Below, in pieces: positions 27,317 through 38,453 of a stretch of DNA of 64,000 bases; within the stretch, counting starts at the first letter, position 1, and every line of letters begins with the position of its first letter. The notes under the pieces were generated by a model. It did no database searches and was not told the DNA's origin. It worked only from the letters and a program-made list of their open reading frames with translations. Source of the DNA: Gammaproteobacteria bacterium (GTDB lineage: Bacteria; Pseudomonadota; Gammaproteobacteria; Pseudomonadales; Halieaceae); assembly GCA_003646405.1 (NCBI GenBank), contig QNFR01000001.1, forward strand, positions 1-64,000. Reading direction: 5' to 3'. Made by a program: the position numbers and the translations under genes.

Positions 27317-29317
27317 TTACGCGTAGGCCTCCAGGCCATTGGCGCGTCGAATGACATCGACCATATCCGCCATGATTGCGTTCATGTCCACATCCTTGGG
27401 CGTGAACACTGCCGCTACGCCCTGATCTTTCAACTGCCGGGCATCGTCTTCTGGAATAATGCCGCCAATAATCAGGGGGACGCCAGATACACCGATTTTC
27501 TCCAGCTCACCGTAAATATCCTCCACCAGTTCCAGGTGGCTGCCCGACAGCACGGAGAGGCCGATCAGGTGGGCGCCTTCCTCCTGAGCCGCACGGGCTA
27601 TCTGGGCCGGTGTCAGGCGAATGCCTTCATAGACGATTTCAAAGCCCGCGTCCCGGCCTTTGACGGCGATCTGTTCGGCGCCATTGCTATGCCCGTCCAG
27701 CCCCGGCTTGCCGATCAGCAGGCGCAGGGGACGGCCCAGCTCTTCGCCGGTTTTACGCACTCGCTCACGCACATCATCCAGGGCGGCTGAACCGGTCTGG
27801 CCCACCATGGAAATATCAATCCCGGTGGGCGCCCGATACTCACCGAACACGTCGCGCAGCACCTCGCTCCATTCTCCGGTGGTCACACCCGCCCGGGCAC
27901 ACACGATGGAAGAGGGCATGATATTAGCACCATCTGCCGCGGCCGCCCGTAACTGCGCCAGTGACGCATCGACTTCGCCCTGGCTGCGTGCGGCGCGGAA
28001 GGCCTGTAGTGCGACGATCTGGTCGCGCTCAGCCTGTACGTTGACCTTCATAATGCCGGCGTCGGTGCCGGAGGTCAGGGGCGATTGTGCCGTCTCCTGA
28101 AAACAGTTCACCCCGACGATCTTGAGATCGCCACTCTCGATGTTGCGCATGCGCCGGGTATGGCTCTGCACTAATTCACGTTTAACGTAACCGCTCTCGA
28201 TGGCCTGGACCATGCCCCCCTGCTCGGCAACCCGTGCCATTTCCGCCTCCGCACCAACGATCAATTCCTGTACCTTCGCCTCGACCATCGGTGAACCATC
28301 CAGCAGGTCACCGTATTCCAACAGGTCAGTTTCCAGTGCCAGCACCTGTTGCATACGCAGGGCCCACTGCTGGTCCCAGGGGCGGGGCAATCCCAGCGCC
28401 TCGTTCCAGGCGGGCAACTGAATGGCCCGGGCCCTGGCGTTTTTCGACAGAGTCACCGCCAACATTTCCAGCACGATACGCTGTACGTTGTTCTCCGGTT
28501 GCGACTCGGTAAGGCCCAGGGAGTTGACCTGCACGCCGTAGCGAAAGCGGCGCTGTTTGGGGTCGTCCACGCCATAACGCTCCTGCGCCATGGTGTCCCA
28601 CATGCGCCCGAAGGCGCGCATTTTGCAGGTTTCTTCCACGAACCGGATACCCGCATTCACAAAGAAGGAAATCCGCCCGACCACGGCCTGAAACCGCTCT
28701 TGCGCAATCTGCCCGGAGGCCTGCACCGCATCCAAAATGGCGATGGCGGTGGACAAGGCGTAGGCCAGTTCCTGAGTGGGCGTGGCACCGGCTTCCTGCA
28801 GGTGGTAGCTGCAGATATTGGTGGGGTTCCACTTGGGGATATTGTCCACGGTGTAGGCGATGAGATCTGTGGTGAGTCGCACAGAGGGCTCTGGCGGAAA
28901 TATATAGGTACCCCGGGACAGGTACTCCTTGAGTACGTCATTCTGGGTGGTGCCCTGCAGCTGCGAGGGGTCCACACCCTGGCGCTCCGCCACCGCCACA
29001 TACAGGGCCAGCAGCCAGGGCGCGGTGGCGTTAATGGTCATGGAGGTGTTCATCTGCCCCAGGGGTATCTGGTCGAACAGGGATTCCATGTCCGCTATGT
29101 GGCTGATGGGCACACCGACCTTGCCCACCTCACCCCGGGCCAGAGGATGGTCCGAGTCGTAACCTGTCTGGGTGGGTAGGTCAAAGGCGACTGAGAGCCC
29201 CGTTTGCCCCTTGCTCAGGTTCATGCGATACAATTCATTGGATGCCGTGGCGGATGAATGGCCCGAATAGGTGCGCATCAGCCACGGGCGATCGCGTTGT
29301 ACAGTTTTCTGATTCAC
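27317..29317 (-). CDS. ecm: Ethylmalonyl-CoA mutase-type B12 enzyme (Ecm/MeaA)
   Basis: Expected to convert (2R)-ethylmalonyl-CoA to (2S)-methylsuccinyl-CoA. The 666-residue protein lacks the ~50-60 N-terminal residues of methylmalonyl-CoA mutase, as Ecm does, and reads RPWLMRTYSGHSSATASN where the mutase at 23.0 kb has [13 protein letters not shown]. Further Ecm-like blocks are QIPLGQMNTSMTINATAPWL, PKWNPTNICSYHLQEAGAT, and RRFRYGVQVNSLGLTE. The B12 motif is GKPGLDGHSNGAEQIA. Start is a GTG at 29317 with GAGGAA upstream. It lies between the Mcd-type dehydrogenase and a MeaB paralogue. Ecm versus another acyl-CoA mutase rests on recall of family sequences, not on alignment. Confidence 0.87.
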   Translation of the reverse strand: MNQKTVQRDRPWLMRTYSGHSSATASNELYRMNLSKGQTGLSVAFDLPTQTGYDSDHPLARGEVGKVGVPISHIADMESLFDQIPLGQMNTSMTINATAPWLLALYVAVAERQGVDPSQLQGTTQNDVLKEYLSRGTYIFPPEPSVRLTTDLIAYTVDNIPKWNPTNICSYHLQEAGATPTQELAYALSTAIAILDAVQASGQIAQERFQAVVGRISFFVNAGIRFVEETCKMRAFGRMWDTMAQERYGVDDPKQRRFRYGVQVNSLGLTESQPENNVQRIVLEMLAVTLSKNARARAIQLPAWNEALGLPRPWDQQWALRMQQVLALETDLLEYGDLLDGSPMVEAKVQELIVGAEAEMARVAEQGGMVQAIESGYVKRELVQSHTRRMRNIESGDLKIVGVNCFQETAQSPLTSGTDAGIMKVNVQAERDQIVALQAFRAARSQGEVDASLAQLRAAAADGANIMPSSIVCARAGVTTGEWSEVLRDVFGEYRAPTGIDISMVGQTGSAALDDVRERVRKTGEELGRPLRLLIGKPGLDGHSNGAEQIAVKGRDAGFEIVYEGIRLTPAQIARAAQEEGAHLIGLSVLSGSHLELVEDIYGELEKIGVSGVPLIIGGIIPEDDARQLKDQGVAAVFTPKDVDMNAIMADMVDVIRRANGLEAYA

Positions 29318-29376
29318 AAAAATGTTCCTCAGCGTAAATTAGCAGACGCCGTTCGATTGCAAAAATAGGGAAACAC

Positions 29377-31074
29377 TCATGTTTGATCTCCTGCATTTTC
29401 AACCAGCGAACGGATGATAACCTTCAGGGCCAGTGTTTCCTCGGCACCCTCAAAGATAGACAACACCCGTGCATCGACAAAATAGCGGCTTACCGGAGTT
29501 TCCTCGGCATAGCCCATACCGCCGTGAATCTGCAGAGCCTCACGGGTGAGCCACTCGGCGGTTTTGCTGGCGAACAGCTTGGCGCCGCTTGCTTCCATAT
29601 CACCGGAGCCCTGGTCCATCAGCTCAGCCACATCGTAGGTGATCTGGCGGCAGGCCAACAGTAAAGCCGCCATGCGCGCCAGCTTCACCTGAGTGAGTTG
29701 GTATTGTGCGATGGGCTGGTTGAACACGACCCGTTCCTTGGCGTAGGAAATGGCCTTTTCGAAGGCCGCCCGCATTACACCCACAGCACGGGCCGCGGTC
29801 TGGATACGGCCGCCGGCGAAACCGGCCATGGCGTAGTAAAAGCCCTTGCCTTCACCGGCTCCACCGCCCAGCATGTTCTTCGCAGGCACAAAAAAGTCGT
29901 CAAAGAACAGTTCGAAGGAGTGCATGCCGCGATAACCTATGGTTGAAATCGCACGCCCGGTCAACTGGCCGCCGGTTTCAGGACAGACTTCAAAATCGTG
30001 GCCGTCGCTGGCGGGCTTTTCCACCAGGAACATGGACAGACCGCGGTGCCCGGTGGCCATGTCGGGATTGGTGCGAGCCAGCACCATCAGCAGGCCGGCC
30101 TTACCGCCGAAGGTGCACCAGGTCTTGGCGCCATTCAGGATCCAGCCCCCCTCAGTGGCTGTTGCTTTCAGGCGCACACCGGCCACATCGGAGCCGTAGT
30201 TGGGCTCGGTGACCGCCACAGCGCACAATGGCTCACCCACCGCCAGTTGCGGCAGCCAGTGTTGTTTCTGTTCCTCGGTGCCGCCCTTGAGTAGCGCCCG
30301 GGACAGAATCTCAGGCCGGGTGATCAGGCTGCCGGCAGCCCCCAGGGAGCCCCGTGATAACTCCTCGGTCACCACTATCATGCCCATGGTGTCTTCCTTG
30401 TCGTCCTCCTGCAGACCACCGTATGTCGCGGGGATGGAAAGGCCGAACATGCCCATTTCCTTAAGCGGTTCCAGGATCGCGTCGGGAATGATCAGGTCTT
30501 CCCGGTGCACTTCTTCCGCCAGGGGTGCGACCACGTCGTCGGCGAAACGGCGGAAAGTGTCGCGCATCATGGTGTGATACTCGCTCAGCAAGTCGGGGCC
30601 GAGGTCGCCATCGCGATCCAGCACTTCCTGACCGATACCGGCGATGTTCTCGGCAGCAAGATGTGCCGCCAGGAATGGCGCCGCGACATCACCAGACGTC
30701 ACGGCGGAGATATCGGCGTCAGTGAGCCCGAAATCCGCTGGCCTGGCACGCAAGCGGGCCGCGGCGTTGGTCACCGCCTCGGCGCAGAACAGGGCCGCCA
30801 GGCGCGTAGTAAAGCCTGCAATGTCGGGCATTTCCTGTTCGATGCGCCTGGCGTGAGCCAGTAAAAAACTCGCGGCAGAGCACTCGGCCCAGCACAGGGA
30901 CAGTTCGTAGGAGACCAACTGATAGCCATCGAGTTTCGCGGGAGAGACCCGGTCGCCCTCCAGTGTCTTTGATCTTAGTGTGGCCAGCGCCCGATCGATA
31001 AGGTCCTGCATGTCACTTAATAGCACAGCGGCCTCGGTCAGCGCTTGCCCGTCATCGTTGGAGACATCGTTCAT
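29377..31074 (-). CDS. mcd: Acyl-CoA dehydrogenase of the methylsuccinyl-CoA dehydrogenase type (Mcd)
   Basis: Flavoprotein likely oxidising (2S)-methylsuccinyl-CoA to mesaconyl-CoA. At 565 residues it carries an extra ~165-residue N-terminal helical domain before the ordinary acyl-CoA dehydrogenase fold, the architecture known for Mcd. Core motifs: AVTEPNYGSDVAGVRL, GWILNGAKTWCTFGGKAG, RIQTAARAVGVMRAAF, EALQIHGGMGYAEE and SIFEGAEETLALKV. ATG at 31074 has AGGA upstream. It is the first gene of the minus-strand mcd-ecm-meaB2 operon, 59 bp before the mutase. Substrate is inferred from length and from the neighbour; a generic acyl-CoA dehydrogenase is the alternative. Confidence 0.85.
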   Translation of the reverse strand: MNDVSNDDGQALTEAAVLLSDMQDLIDRALATLRSKTLEGDRVSPAKLDGYQLVSYELSLCWAECSAASFLLAHARRIEQEMPDIAGFTTRLAALFCAEAVTNAAARLRARPADFGLTDADISAVTSGDVAAPFLAAHLAAENIAGIGQEVLDRDGDLGPDLLSEYHTMMRDTFRRFADDVVAPLAEEVHREDLIIPDAILEPLKEMGMFGLSIPATYGGLQEDDKEDTMGMIVVTEELSRGSLGAAGSLITRPEILSRALLKGGTEEQKQHWLPQLAVGEPLCAVAVTEPNYGSDVAGVRLKATATEGGWILNGAKTWCTFGGKAGLLMVLARTNPDMATGHRGLSMFLVEKPASDGHDFEVCPETGGQLTGRAISTIGYRGMHSFELFFDDFFVPAKNMLGGGAGEGKGFYYAMAGFAGGRIQTAARAVGVMRAAFEKAISYAKERVVFNQPIAQYQLTQVKLARMAALLLACRQITYDVAELMDQGSGDMEASGAKLFASKTAEWLTREALQIHGGMGYAEETPVSRYFVDARVLSIFEGAEETLALKVIIRSLVENAGDQT

Positions 31075-31119
31075 GGTTTATCCTGCCTGTTAAATAGAAC
31101 TATGGGTTAAATCGACTGA

Positions 31120-31148
31120 ACGACCCACTTGAAGTGGGCCCGGGTCGT
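31120..31148 (-). promoter_or_regulatory. Palindromic operator/hairpin candidate upstream of mcd
   Basis: CCCACTT-G-AAGTGGG at 31124-31138 is a perfect palindrome with 7-bp arms, nested in ACGACCC at 31120-31126 and GGGTCGT at 31142-31148. It lies 46-74 bp before the mcd start codon, where a regulator of the operon would bind. A -10-like TATTTA lies downstream on the minus strand. No regulator gene is adjacent. Confidence 0.5.
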
Positions 31149-31354
31149 CCAATTGTTTGAATTTGTCATTTTAAAGCCCTGAGCCGTTACAGACAACTAT
31201 ATGTGCATGGTCCAGTCTTGCTTACACTCCACTTACTTCGGTATCCTTGGGCTCGCTTTCAGCTCTGTATACCCCTACACAGATATTAGAGAATGGATAC
31301 CATGAAGATCAGACCCCGCCGTTCATTGCTTTATATGCCGAGCTCTAACCCGCA

Positions 31355-31681
31355 ATGAATCGCGCCACTCACCTAAGCATAGCCTGGGCTGTGGCGCTCG
31401 CTATAATAACGCTGGTGGAGTGGAACAGCCTGGACCGCGACCCCCTCGGGCAGGAGATTTTCCTGCCCTTTATATCACGCGAAATTTCGCTGAATACGAT
31501 TGATGCAAGCGATCCGGGGCCGTTGGATTTCAGTACCGGAAGTGATGCCGCAACGGCTGGCGGTTTACAGTATGAGGTTGAATTCTTTTTCAACGGGCCG
31601 TTGTTTCTCGCCTATTTTTTTGGTCCGGTATTGTTTATTCAAGGCGGCGGCCTGCTGCTGGCCCGTATCAAGCGCGGTTAA
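31355..31681 (+). CDS. Small predicted membrane protein, unknown function
   Basis: A 108-residue ORF with two hydrophobic segments (about residues 7-22, IAWAVALAIITL, and 77-102, PLFLAYFFGPVLFIQGGGLL) separated by a ~50-residue acidic, probably periplasmic loop. I do not recognise the family. The ATG lacks a clear Shine-Dalgarno sequence. It is divergent from mcd (280-bp gap with the palindrome) and convergent with the gene at 31783; its stop abuts an intergenic repeat. The consistent membrane topology argues for a real gene. Confidence 0.55.
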   Translation: MNRATHLSIAWAVALAIITLVEWNSLDRDPLGQEIFLPFISREISLNTIDASDPGPLDFSTGSDAATAGGLQYEVEFFFNGPLFLAYFFGPVLFIQGGGLLLARIKRG

Positions 31682-31746
31682 TGTGACCTCGTCACCCATA
31701 ATGTAACATTCAGACCCTCCCTTCGGGCGAGCCGGCACAAGCCGTT
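31681..31746. repeat. Intergenic repeat B
   Basis: This stretch between convergent genes contains CCTCGTCACCCATAATGTAA and CATTCAG, followed by CCCTCCCTTCGGGCGAGCC. The second part is nearly the same as in repeat A at 19668-19700, and the first resembles repeat C at 43933-43958. The CTCCC-TTCG-GGCGAG portion could fold as a UUCG-capped hairpin and might double as a bidirectional transcription stop, although no T-tract follows. Confidence 0.6.
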
Positions 31747-31782
31747 AGATGCAAGGCTCCGGTGCGAAGGCATAGTGTCCCC

Positions 31783-32328
31783 CTACAAACTCATTGAGCG
31801 CAATTCCGTGTCCTGGGTACTGTGTCGCCAGAGTTCCTCAAACAGTTCGAGATGCTTTTGCGTCGATGCCCGGGAGTCGGGCTCGTAAAAACCTTCGTGA
31901 TCACTGCCAGCGGGCTTGTACAGCACACCATCGTGATCCCTGATCACGATGGTCTCGCCATTCCAGTCCGGGTGTTCTACCACCTTCTGGATAGCCAGGG
32001 AGCTGGGTATGCGCCGGGCCAGTTGTAGCAAACGGTGGCCGCGCGCCACCAGGGTGCGGGAGTCGTTGATAAGTATACGCACCCGGGTTTGCCGGCTGAG
32101 GCGCGCCAGGGCCCTGAGGGCATCGGCCAGTTCGGGGGTGTCAAAAGCCGCGTGATCCAGGCGTGGACTCAATATACAAATGTACCGTGAAGCGCTGCGG
32201 CATAGATTAACGGCCATCTCAGCGAAAGGATGGGGGTATTCCACCCCCGTAACAAAATCCTTCCGCATATCGTTCAGTTCTTTGCCAGGTTCTTCTCCAG
32301 ACTCTTTATTCGGCTCATCATTCGACAT
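31783..32328 (-). CDS. Conserved hypothetical protein, possible PLD-like/DUF7931-type domain
   Basis: A 181-residue soluble protein. After an acidic leader the segment SRYICILSPRLDHAAFDTPE and RVRILINDSRTLVARGHRLL has the alternating strands and helices of a phospholipase-D-like half-fold. It lacks a clear HxK(x)4D catalytic motif, so enzymatic activity is unlikely. It recalls the C-terminal domain fused to GNAT proteins in pseudomonads, but I am not sure. The ATG at 32328 overlaps the roxA stop by 11 bp, so it is translationally coupled with the ribosomal oxygenase, and a role near translation or stress is a guess. Confidence 0.6.
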   Translation of the reverse strand: MSNDEPNKESGEEPGKELNDMRKDFVTGVEYPHPFAEMAVNLCRSASRYICILSPRLDHAAFDTPELADALRALARLSRQTRVRILINDSRTLVARGHRLLQLARRIPSSLAIQKVVEHPDWNGETIVIRDHDGVLYKPAGSDHEGFYEPDSRASTQKHLELFEELWRHSTQDTELRSMSL

Positions 32329-33451
32329 AAATACACCCACTTTCCAATAAGTAATTTAGCAGAGCGGCGCTATCGGGATCGAGCATGACGCCAGACAGTG
32401 TATCGCCCTGCAGTCGCCAGCTATCACACAGGGTTATCAGAACTGGCCGGACGCCTTGCGCAAACTCCAGGCTTTCGCCGTTGGCAAACACCGCAATACC
32501 TTCAGGCTCTTGCTGCCAGCAAAGTTTGGCGGCGGGAGACAATTCGACAAAAGTGGCGCCGTCCGCCAGCAGGGCCCTGGCTTCAGCCAGGTCGTCATTA
32601 TCCCACGACGGTTCGTAGCGCGGCTCGGTAACCAACTCGCCAAACCAGTGGTTCCCCGCATCCTGGTCCAGGGCTGCCTGCAATTGGGCCAGCGCCCGGT
32701 CCAGATCGCGTGGGCGTATCTCGCCGGGGCGCGTTACCGGGGCCTGGCCGGCATCGCTGTAGAACTGATCGCTGTCCAGTTGCTCCAACAGCTGGTCGAC
32801 CCAGCGCGATACCATATCGTTGATCCGTGGCGCCCGAAAGCCGACAGAAAAAGTGGTACACTCGCCCTGGGCAATGCCCCAGTGGGCGACACCGGGCGGC
32901 ACATAAAGCATGTCTCCCGGGCCCAGCAGATACTCCTGCTCACACTCGAAGGTATCGAGAATACGCAGTTCGTCATGAGGCAACAGGGTAGAGGTGACGT
33001 CGCAGAACTGGCCGAGTTTCCACAATCGCTCGCCTTCACCCTGCAACAGAAAAACATCGTAGTTGTCGTAGTGGGGCCCCACACTGCCACCATCTACTGC
33101 GTAACTGACCATCACATCATCCATTCGCCACTGAGGCAGAAAACTGAACAGCTGGCGCAATGCGGCGACTTCAGGAATATGGTGATCAACTGCCTGCACC
33201 AGCAGGCTCCAGGGAAAGTCGCGCTGAAAATCCTGCTCGGAAAAGGGGCCGTGGTGTAGCTGCCACAAACCGTCACGGTGTTCGATAATGCGTGATTCCA
33301 CGCCTTGTTCCAGCGCCAGTCCCGCCAGTTCATGGCGGTCCAGTGGCGGGTGGAAATTTTCCAGAGCGGAGCGTATCAGCAGTGGCTTGCGCTGCCAGTG
33401 CCTGGCCAGGAATATTTCCGGGTCGAAGTTCTGGTTCCAGCCATTGCTCAT
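32318..33451 (-). CDS. roxA: Ribosomal protein uL16 arginine hydroxylase RoxA (YcfD)
   Basis: 2-oxoglutarate/Fe(II) oxygenase that hydroxylates an arginine of ribosomal protein uL16. The 377-residue JmjC-type cupin shows SVGPHYDNYDVFLLQGEGER (iron ligands His-x-Asp) and MLYVPPGVAHWG (third ligand His). The N-terminal HWQRKPLLIR is typical of the family and the C-terminal winged-helix region follows. It starts 8 bp after purB stops and belongs to the long minus-strand gene string from rluE. Confidence 0.94.
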   Translation of the reverse strand: MSNGWNQNFDPEIFLARHWQRKPLLIRSALENFHPPLDRHELAGLALEQGVESRIIEHRDGLWQLHHGPFSEQDFQRDFPWSLLVQAVDHHIPEVAALRQLFSFLPQWRMDDVMVSYAVDGGSVGPHYDNYDVFLLQGEGERLWKLGQFCDVTSTLLPHDELRILDTFECEQEYLLGPGDMLYVPPGVAHWGIAQGECTTFSVGFRAPRINDMVSRWVDQLLEQLDSDQFYSDAGQAPVTRPGEIRPRDLDRALAQLQAALDQDAGNHWFGELVTEPRYEPSWDNDDLAEARALLADGATFVELSPAAKLCWQQEPEGIAVFANGESLEFAQGVRPVLITLCDSWRLQGDTLSGVMLDPDSAALLNYLLESGCIYVE

Positions 33452-33458
33452 AGCGTGT

Positions 33459-35556
<2,098 letters not shown>

Positions 35557-35559
35557 TGG

Positions 35560-36645
35560 CTACTCGGTACGTTCAATGACACCGCCACCCAGGCACAGTT
35601 CACCCTGGTAGAAGACTACCGACTGTCCCGGCGTCACCGCGCGTTGGGGCTGTTCAAAATCTACTCGGTAACCATTGCCCCCGAGGCTGATGGTACAGGC
35701 CTGGTCTGGCTGTCGGTAACGCACTTTGGCCATGCAACTCAGTGGTAGCCGAGGCGCTGTGGCGGCTACCCAATAGATTTCACCGGCATCGAGGCCGGAG
35801 GTAAACAGGGCGGGGTGGTTATTACCCTGCGCTACCAGCAAACTATTGTTGTCCAGGTCCTTCTGCACCACGTACCAGGGCGCCTCTGTGTGATTGGACA
35901 GGCCGCCAATACCTAGTCCCTGGCGCTGACCAATAGTGTGGTACATCAGGCCGTGGTGCGCTCCCAGGTGTTCCCCGTCCAGGCTCAGTATCTGACCCGG
36001 CTGCGCCGGCAGGTACTGCTGCAAAAAATCTTTGAAGCGACGCTCGCCGATAAAACAGATACCCGTGGAGTCCTTCTTTTTCGCGGTCGCCAGGTCGTGT
36101 TGCTCCGCCAGCTTTCTCACCAGTGGCTTTTCTATCTCACCGACGGGAAACAGAGTTTTTTCCAGCTCCGCATGGCCCACCGCATGCAGAAAATAGCTCT
36201 GGTCCTTGTTGTTATCGAGCCCCTTGAGCAGGGTGGCTTTGCCGTCCGTCTCGCCGCGGCGGACATAGTGCCCCGTGGCGATATAATCCGCTCCCAGCAG
36301 CATGGCGTAATCCAGGAAGGCCTTGAACTTGATTTCGCGGTTACACAGGATGTCCGGGTTGGGTGTACGCCCGGCTTTGTATTCGGCCAGGAAATGCTTG
36401 AATACGTTGTCCCAGTACTCCGCGGCGAAGTTGGCACCGTGCAGGGTGATACCCAGTTTGTCAGCCACGGCCCGGGCGTCGGCGAAGTCTTCCCTGGCTG
36501 TGCAGTACTCGGTACCGTCGTCCTCCTCCCAGTTCTTCATGAACAGGCCTTCCACCTGATAACCCTGCTGCTGTAACAACAGGGCAGACACGGAAGAGTC
36601 GACACCGCCGGACATGCCGACGATAACTTTACTGGCAGAATTCAA
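35560..36645 (-). CDS. mnmA: tRNA-specific 2-thiouridylase MnmA
   Basis: Forms 2-thiouridine at U34 of tRNA-Lys, -Glu and -Gln. PP-loop GMSGGVDSS near the N-terminus, nucleophilic Cys in [13 protein letters not shown] and the persulfide Cys in [13 protein letters not shown] are intact. The start is unclear: the frame is open to an ATG at 36723, inside the upstream ATPase gene, while a TTG at 36645 gives 361 residues beginning (M)[13 protein letters not shown], close to E. coli MnmA (368). I prefer the TTG, which lies 9 bases after the upstream stop. Confidence 0.93.
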   Translation of the reverse strand: MNSASKVIVGMSGGVDSSVSALLLQQQGYQVEGLFMKNWEEDDGTEYCTAREDFADARAVADKLGITLHGANFAAEYWDNVFKHFLAEYKAGRTPNPDILCNREIKFKAFLDYAMLLGADYIATGHYVRRGETDGKATLLKGLDNNKDQSYFLHAVGHAELEKTLFPVGEIEKPLVRKLAEQHDLATAKKKDSTGICFIGERRFKDFLQQYLPAQPGQILSLDGEHLGAHHGLMYHTIGQRQGLGIGGLSNHTEAPWYVVQKDLDNNSLLVAQGNNHPALFTSGLDAGEIYWVAATAPRLPLSCMAKVRYRQPDQACTISLGGNGYRVDFEQPQRAVTPGQSVVFYQGELCLGGGVIERTE

Positions 36646-36653
36646 AGTATCGC

Positions 36654-38300
36654 TTAACGCACCTGCCTGTGCCAGTTGCTGACCAGCCTCTCGACACTGA
36701 TTTCCTCGCCGCCGTTGCGCCATTTGCCTGCGTAATCGACATCGGTAGAATTGGGTGCTGGGTCCGGTAGGTCGACCTTGAAGCGAACCGGCATTGGCAC
36801 CGCCTCACCGAGCGCTATTGCTTCACCCTTGGACAGGGAAGTGAGTGCGGCAAACGTACCGCGCGCGGCTTCAGGCACCATGGATCGCACGTATTCCTGA
36901 TCGTCCGGGTTGGATAGGCGCAGGCAAATATACGAACTGCACTGGGCCAGTACGGTTTCCGAAACATCGTGCGGTCGCTGGCTCACGACGCAAAGGCCGA
37001 CACCGTATTTGCGGCCGTTCTTGGCAATCCTTTCCATCGAGCGCCGCGCTTCCCTGTAGCGCGGAATATCTTCACGCGGGATGTACTCGTGCGCCTCTTC
37101 GCAGATGAGAAAAATCGGAAACTCCCGGCACAGCGGGTTCCAGAAATTGAATTCGTAAGCGAGTCGGCCAATCTGGGCGGCCACCATCGGCACGACATCG
37201 AACGGCACGGCGCTGAGATCCAGTATCGTCACGTTGGCGTTCGGTTCTCCCAGGCCGACCAGATCTTTCATCAGGCCCGTCAGTGATTCGGTCGATATCC
37301 GTATTTTCGGCTTCATCAGGAAATCGTAGCGGGTATCGTTAAGCAGACTGTCCAGGCGCACCAACAATTGGTCGAACTTGCCAAACAACGTTGACTTCGT
37401 CTTGCCGAAATTACTTGTTTCCGAGTTGCTCTTCTGGATCAACTCGATAAAAACATCCATCGAATAGTACACCGGGGAATCCACCGTGATGTGGCCCAGT
37501 TCGAGGTGCTCGTTGGTATCCCGCTTGAGCCTGATCAGGATCGAGCGCAGGAACGACATCTGGATCGAGGCGTTTTCGTCGGACGGATCGATGATCAATT
37601 CACACAACTCCGAATAGGCCAGAAGCCAATAAGGGAATTCCACCTCCTGCGCCTGGAGGCTGCGCACCTTGCTCGCAGGAAAAGGCGCCTTGGCAGCGAC
37701 GCCATCTACTTCCTTGTCACAGTATTCCCCGTGCATATCGAGCAGGATGATGTGAGCCTGCGGCATGCTGCGCAGCGCCGATTGCACCATGCTGGTCACA
37801 GTCCATGATTTTCCCGAACCGCTTTGCCCGAGAATTGCCGCGTGCCGACCGAAAAACGCCGAGGCGTCCAGATACACATCGATGGTCTCGAAGGGGGTCA
37901 GGCGGCCGACCTTGTAACCGACTTCACTGTGGCTGGCAAAGACACGTTCCAGGTCCCTGTGCGAAACCATGTGAATTTCGGCGCCGCTGGTAGGGAAAAG
38001 AGAGACGCCTCTGCTAAATTCGCCTTCCTGGCTGATTTCTCCCAGTGGCGTCAAGCGCACCATATGCCTGGCATGGCCCTGTCTGTCGGCCACGCGGTAA
38101 CTGCGCTCCACCATAACCAGAGTCTGCAAACCTGACTGCCTGACCGAAAGGTAGGAGCCTACCTGCCCGATTCTCACATTGTTAATGTCGGACATTCCAC
38201 TGGAGGCAACCTGGTCGCTCTCGGAAGCCAGTTGTGCAGTGAAGTGATCTCCGGTGACATCGACCAGGAGTCCAATCTTAGTACTTTTTCCGTCCACCAT
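36654..38300 (-). CDS. HerA-like hexameric ATPase (HerA/FtsK superfamily, DUF87)
   Basis: A 548-residue P-loop ATPase. An N-terminal beta-barrel (HAS-barrel-like, residues 1-140) is followed by Walker [11 protein letters not shown] (about 158-167), [10 protein letters not shown], a Walker [15 protein letters not shown], an arginine-finger region [20 protein letters not shown] and sensor [13 protein letters not shown]. HerA proteins translocate DNA, usually with a nuclease (NurA, Sir2 or DUF4297 types), but none is adjacent here. The gene sits between rluE and mnmA, where gammaproteobacteria usually carry the NUDIX gene nudJ. Cellular role unknown; DNA repair or defence are possible. Confidence 0.88.
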   Translation of the reverse strand: MVDGKSTKIGLLVDVTGDHFTAQLASESDQVASSGMSDINNVRIGQVGSYLSVRQSGLQTLVMVERSYRVADRQGHARHMVRLTPLGEISQEGEFSRGVSLFPTSGAEIHMVSHRDLERVFASHSEVGYKVGRLTPFETIDVYLDASAFFGRHAAILGQSGSGKSWTVTSMVQSALRSMPQAHIILLDMHGEYCDKEVDGVAAKAPFPASKVRSLQAQEVEFPYWLLAYSELCELIIDPSDENASIQMSFLRSILIRLKRDTNEHLELGHITVDSPVYYSMDVFIELIQKSNSETSNFGKTKSTLFGKFDQLLVRLDSLLNDTRYDFLMKPKIRISTESLTGLMKDLVGLGEPNANVTILDLSAVPFDVVPMVAAQIGRLAYEFNFWNPLCREFPIFLICEEAHEYIPREDIPRYREARRSMERIAKNGRKYGVGLCVVSQRPHDVSETVLAQCSSYICLRLSNPDDQEYVRSMVPEAARGTFAALTSLSKGEAIALGEAVPMPVRFKVDLPDPAPNSTDVDYAGKWRNGGEEISVERLVSNWHRQVR

Positions 38301-38453
38301 GCCTTCTGCCTACCTGATGAAATATGTGATCGCCCTGGAGCGGGGAAGATCGGTACTCCCTGACGCTCTTTGCGCGGATCAACCAGTTATTGAAGATGTT
38401 GCCCCGAATGAAGCTTACGCAGAAATGATGTAGTAAAGCAACCTGTCAATATA

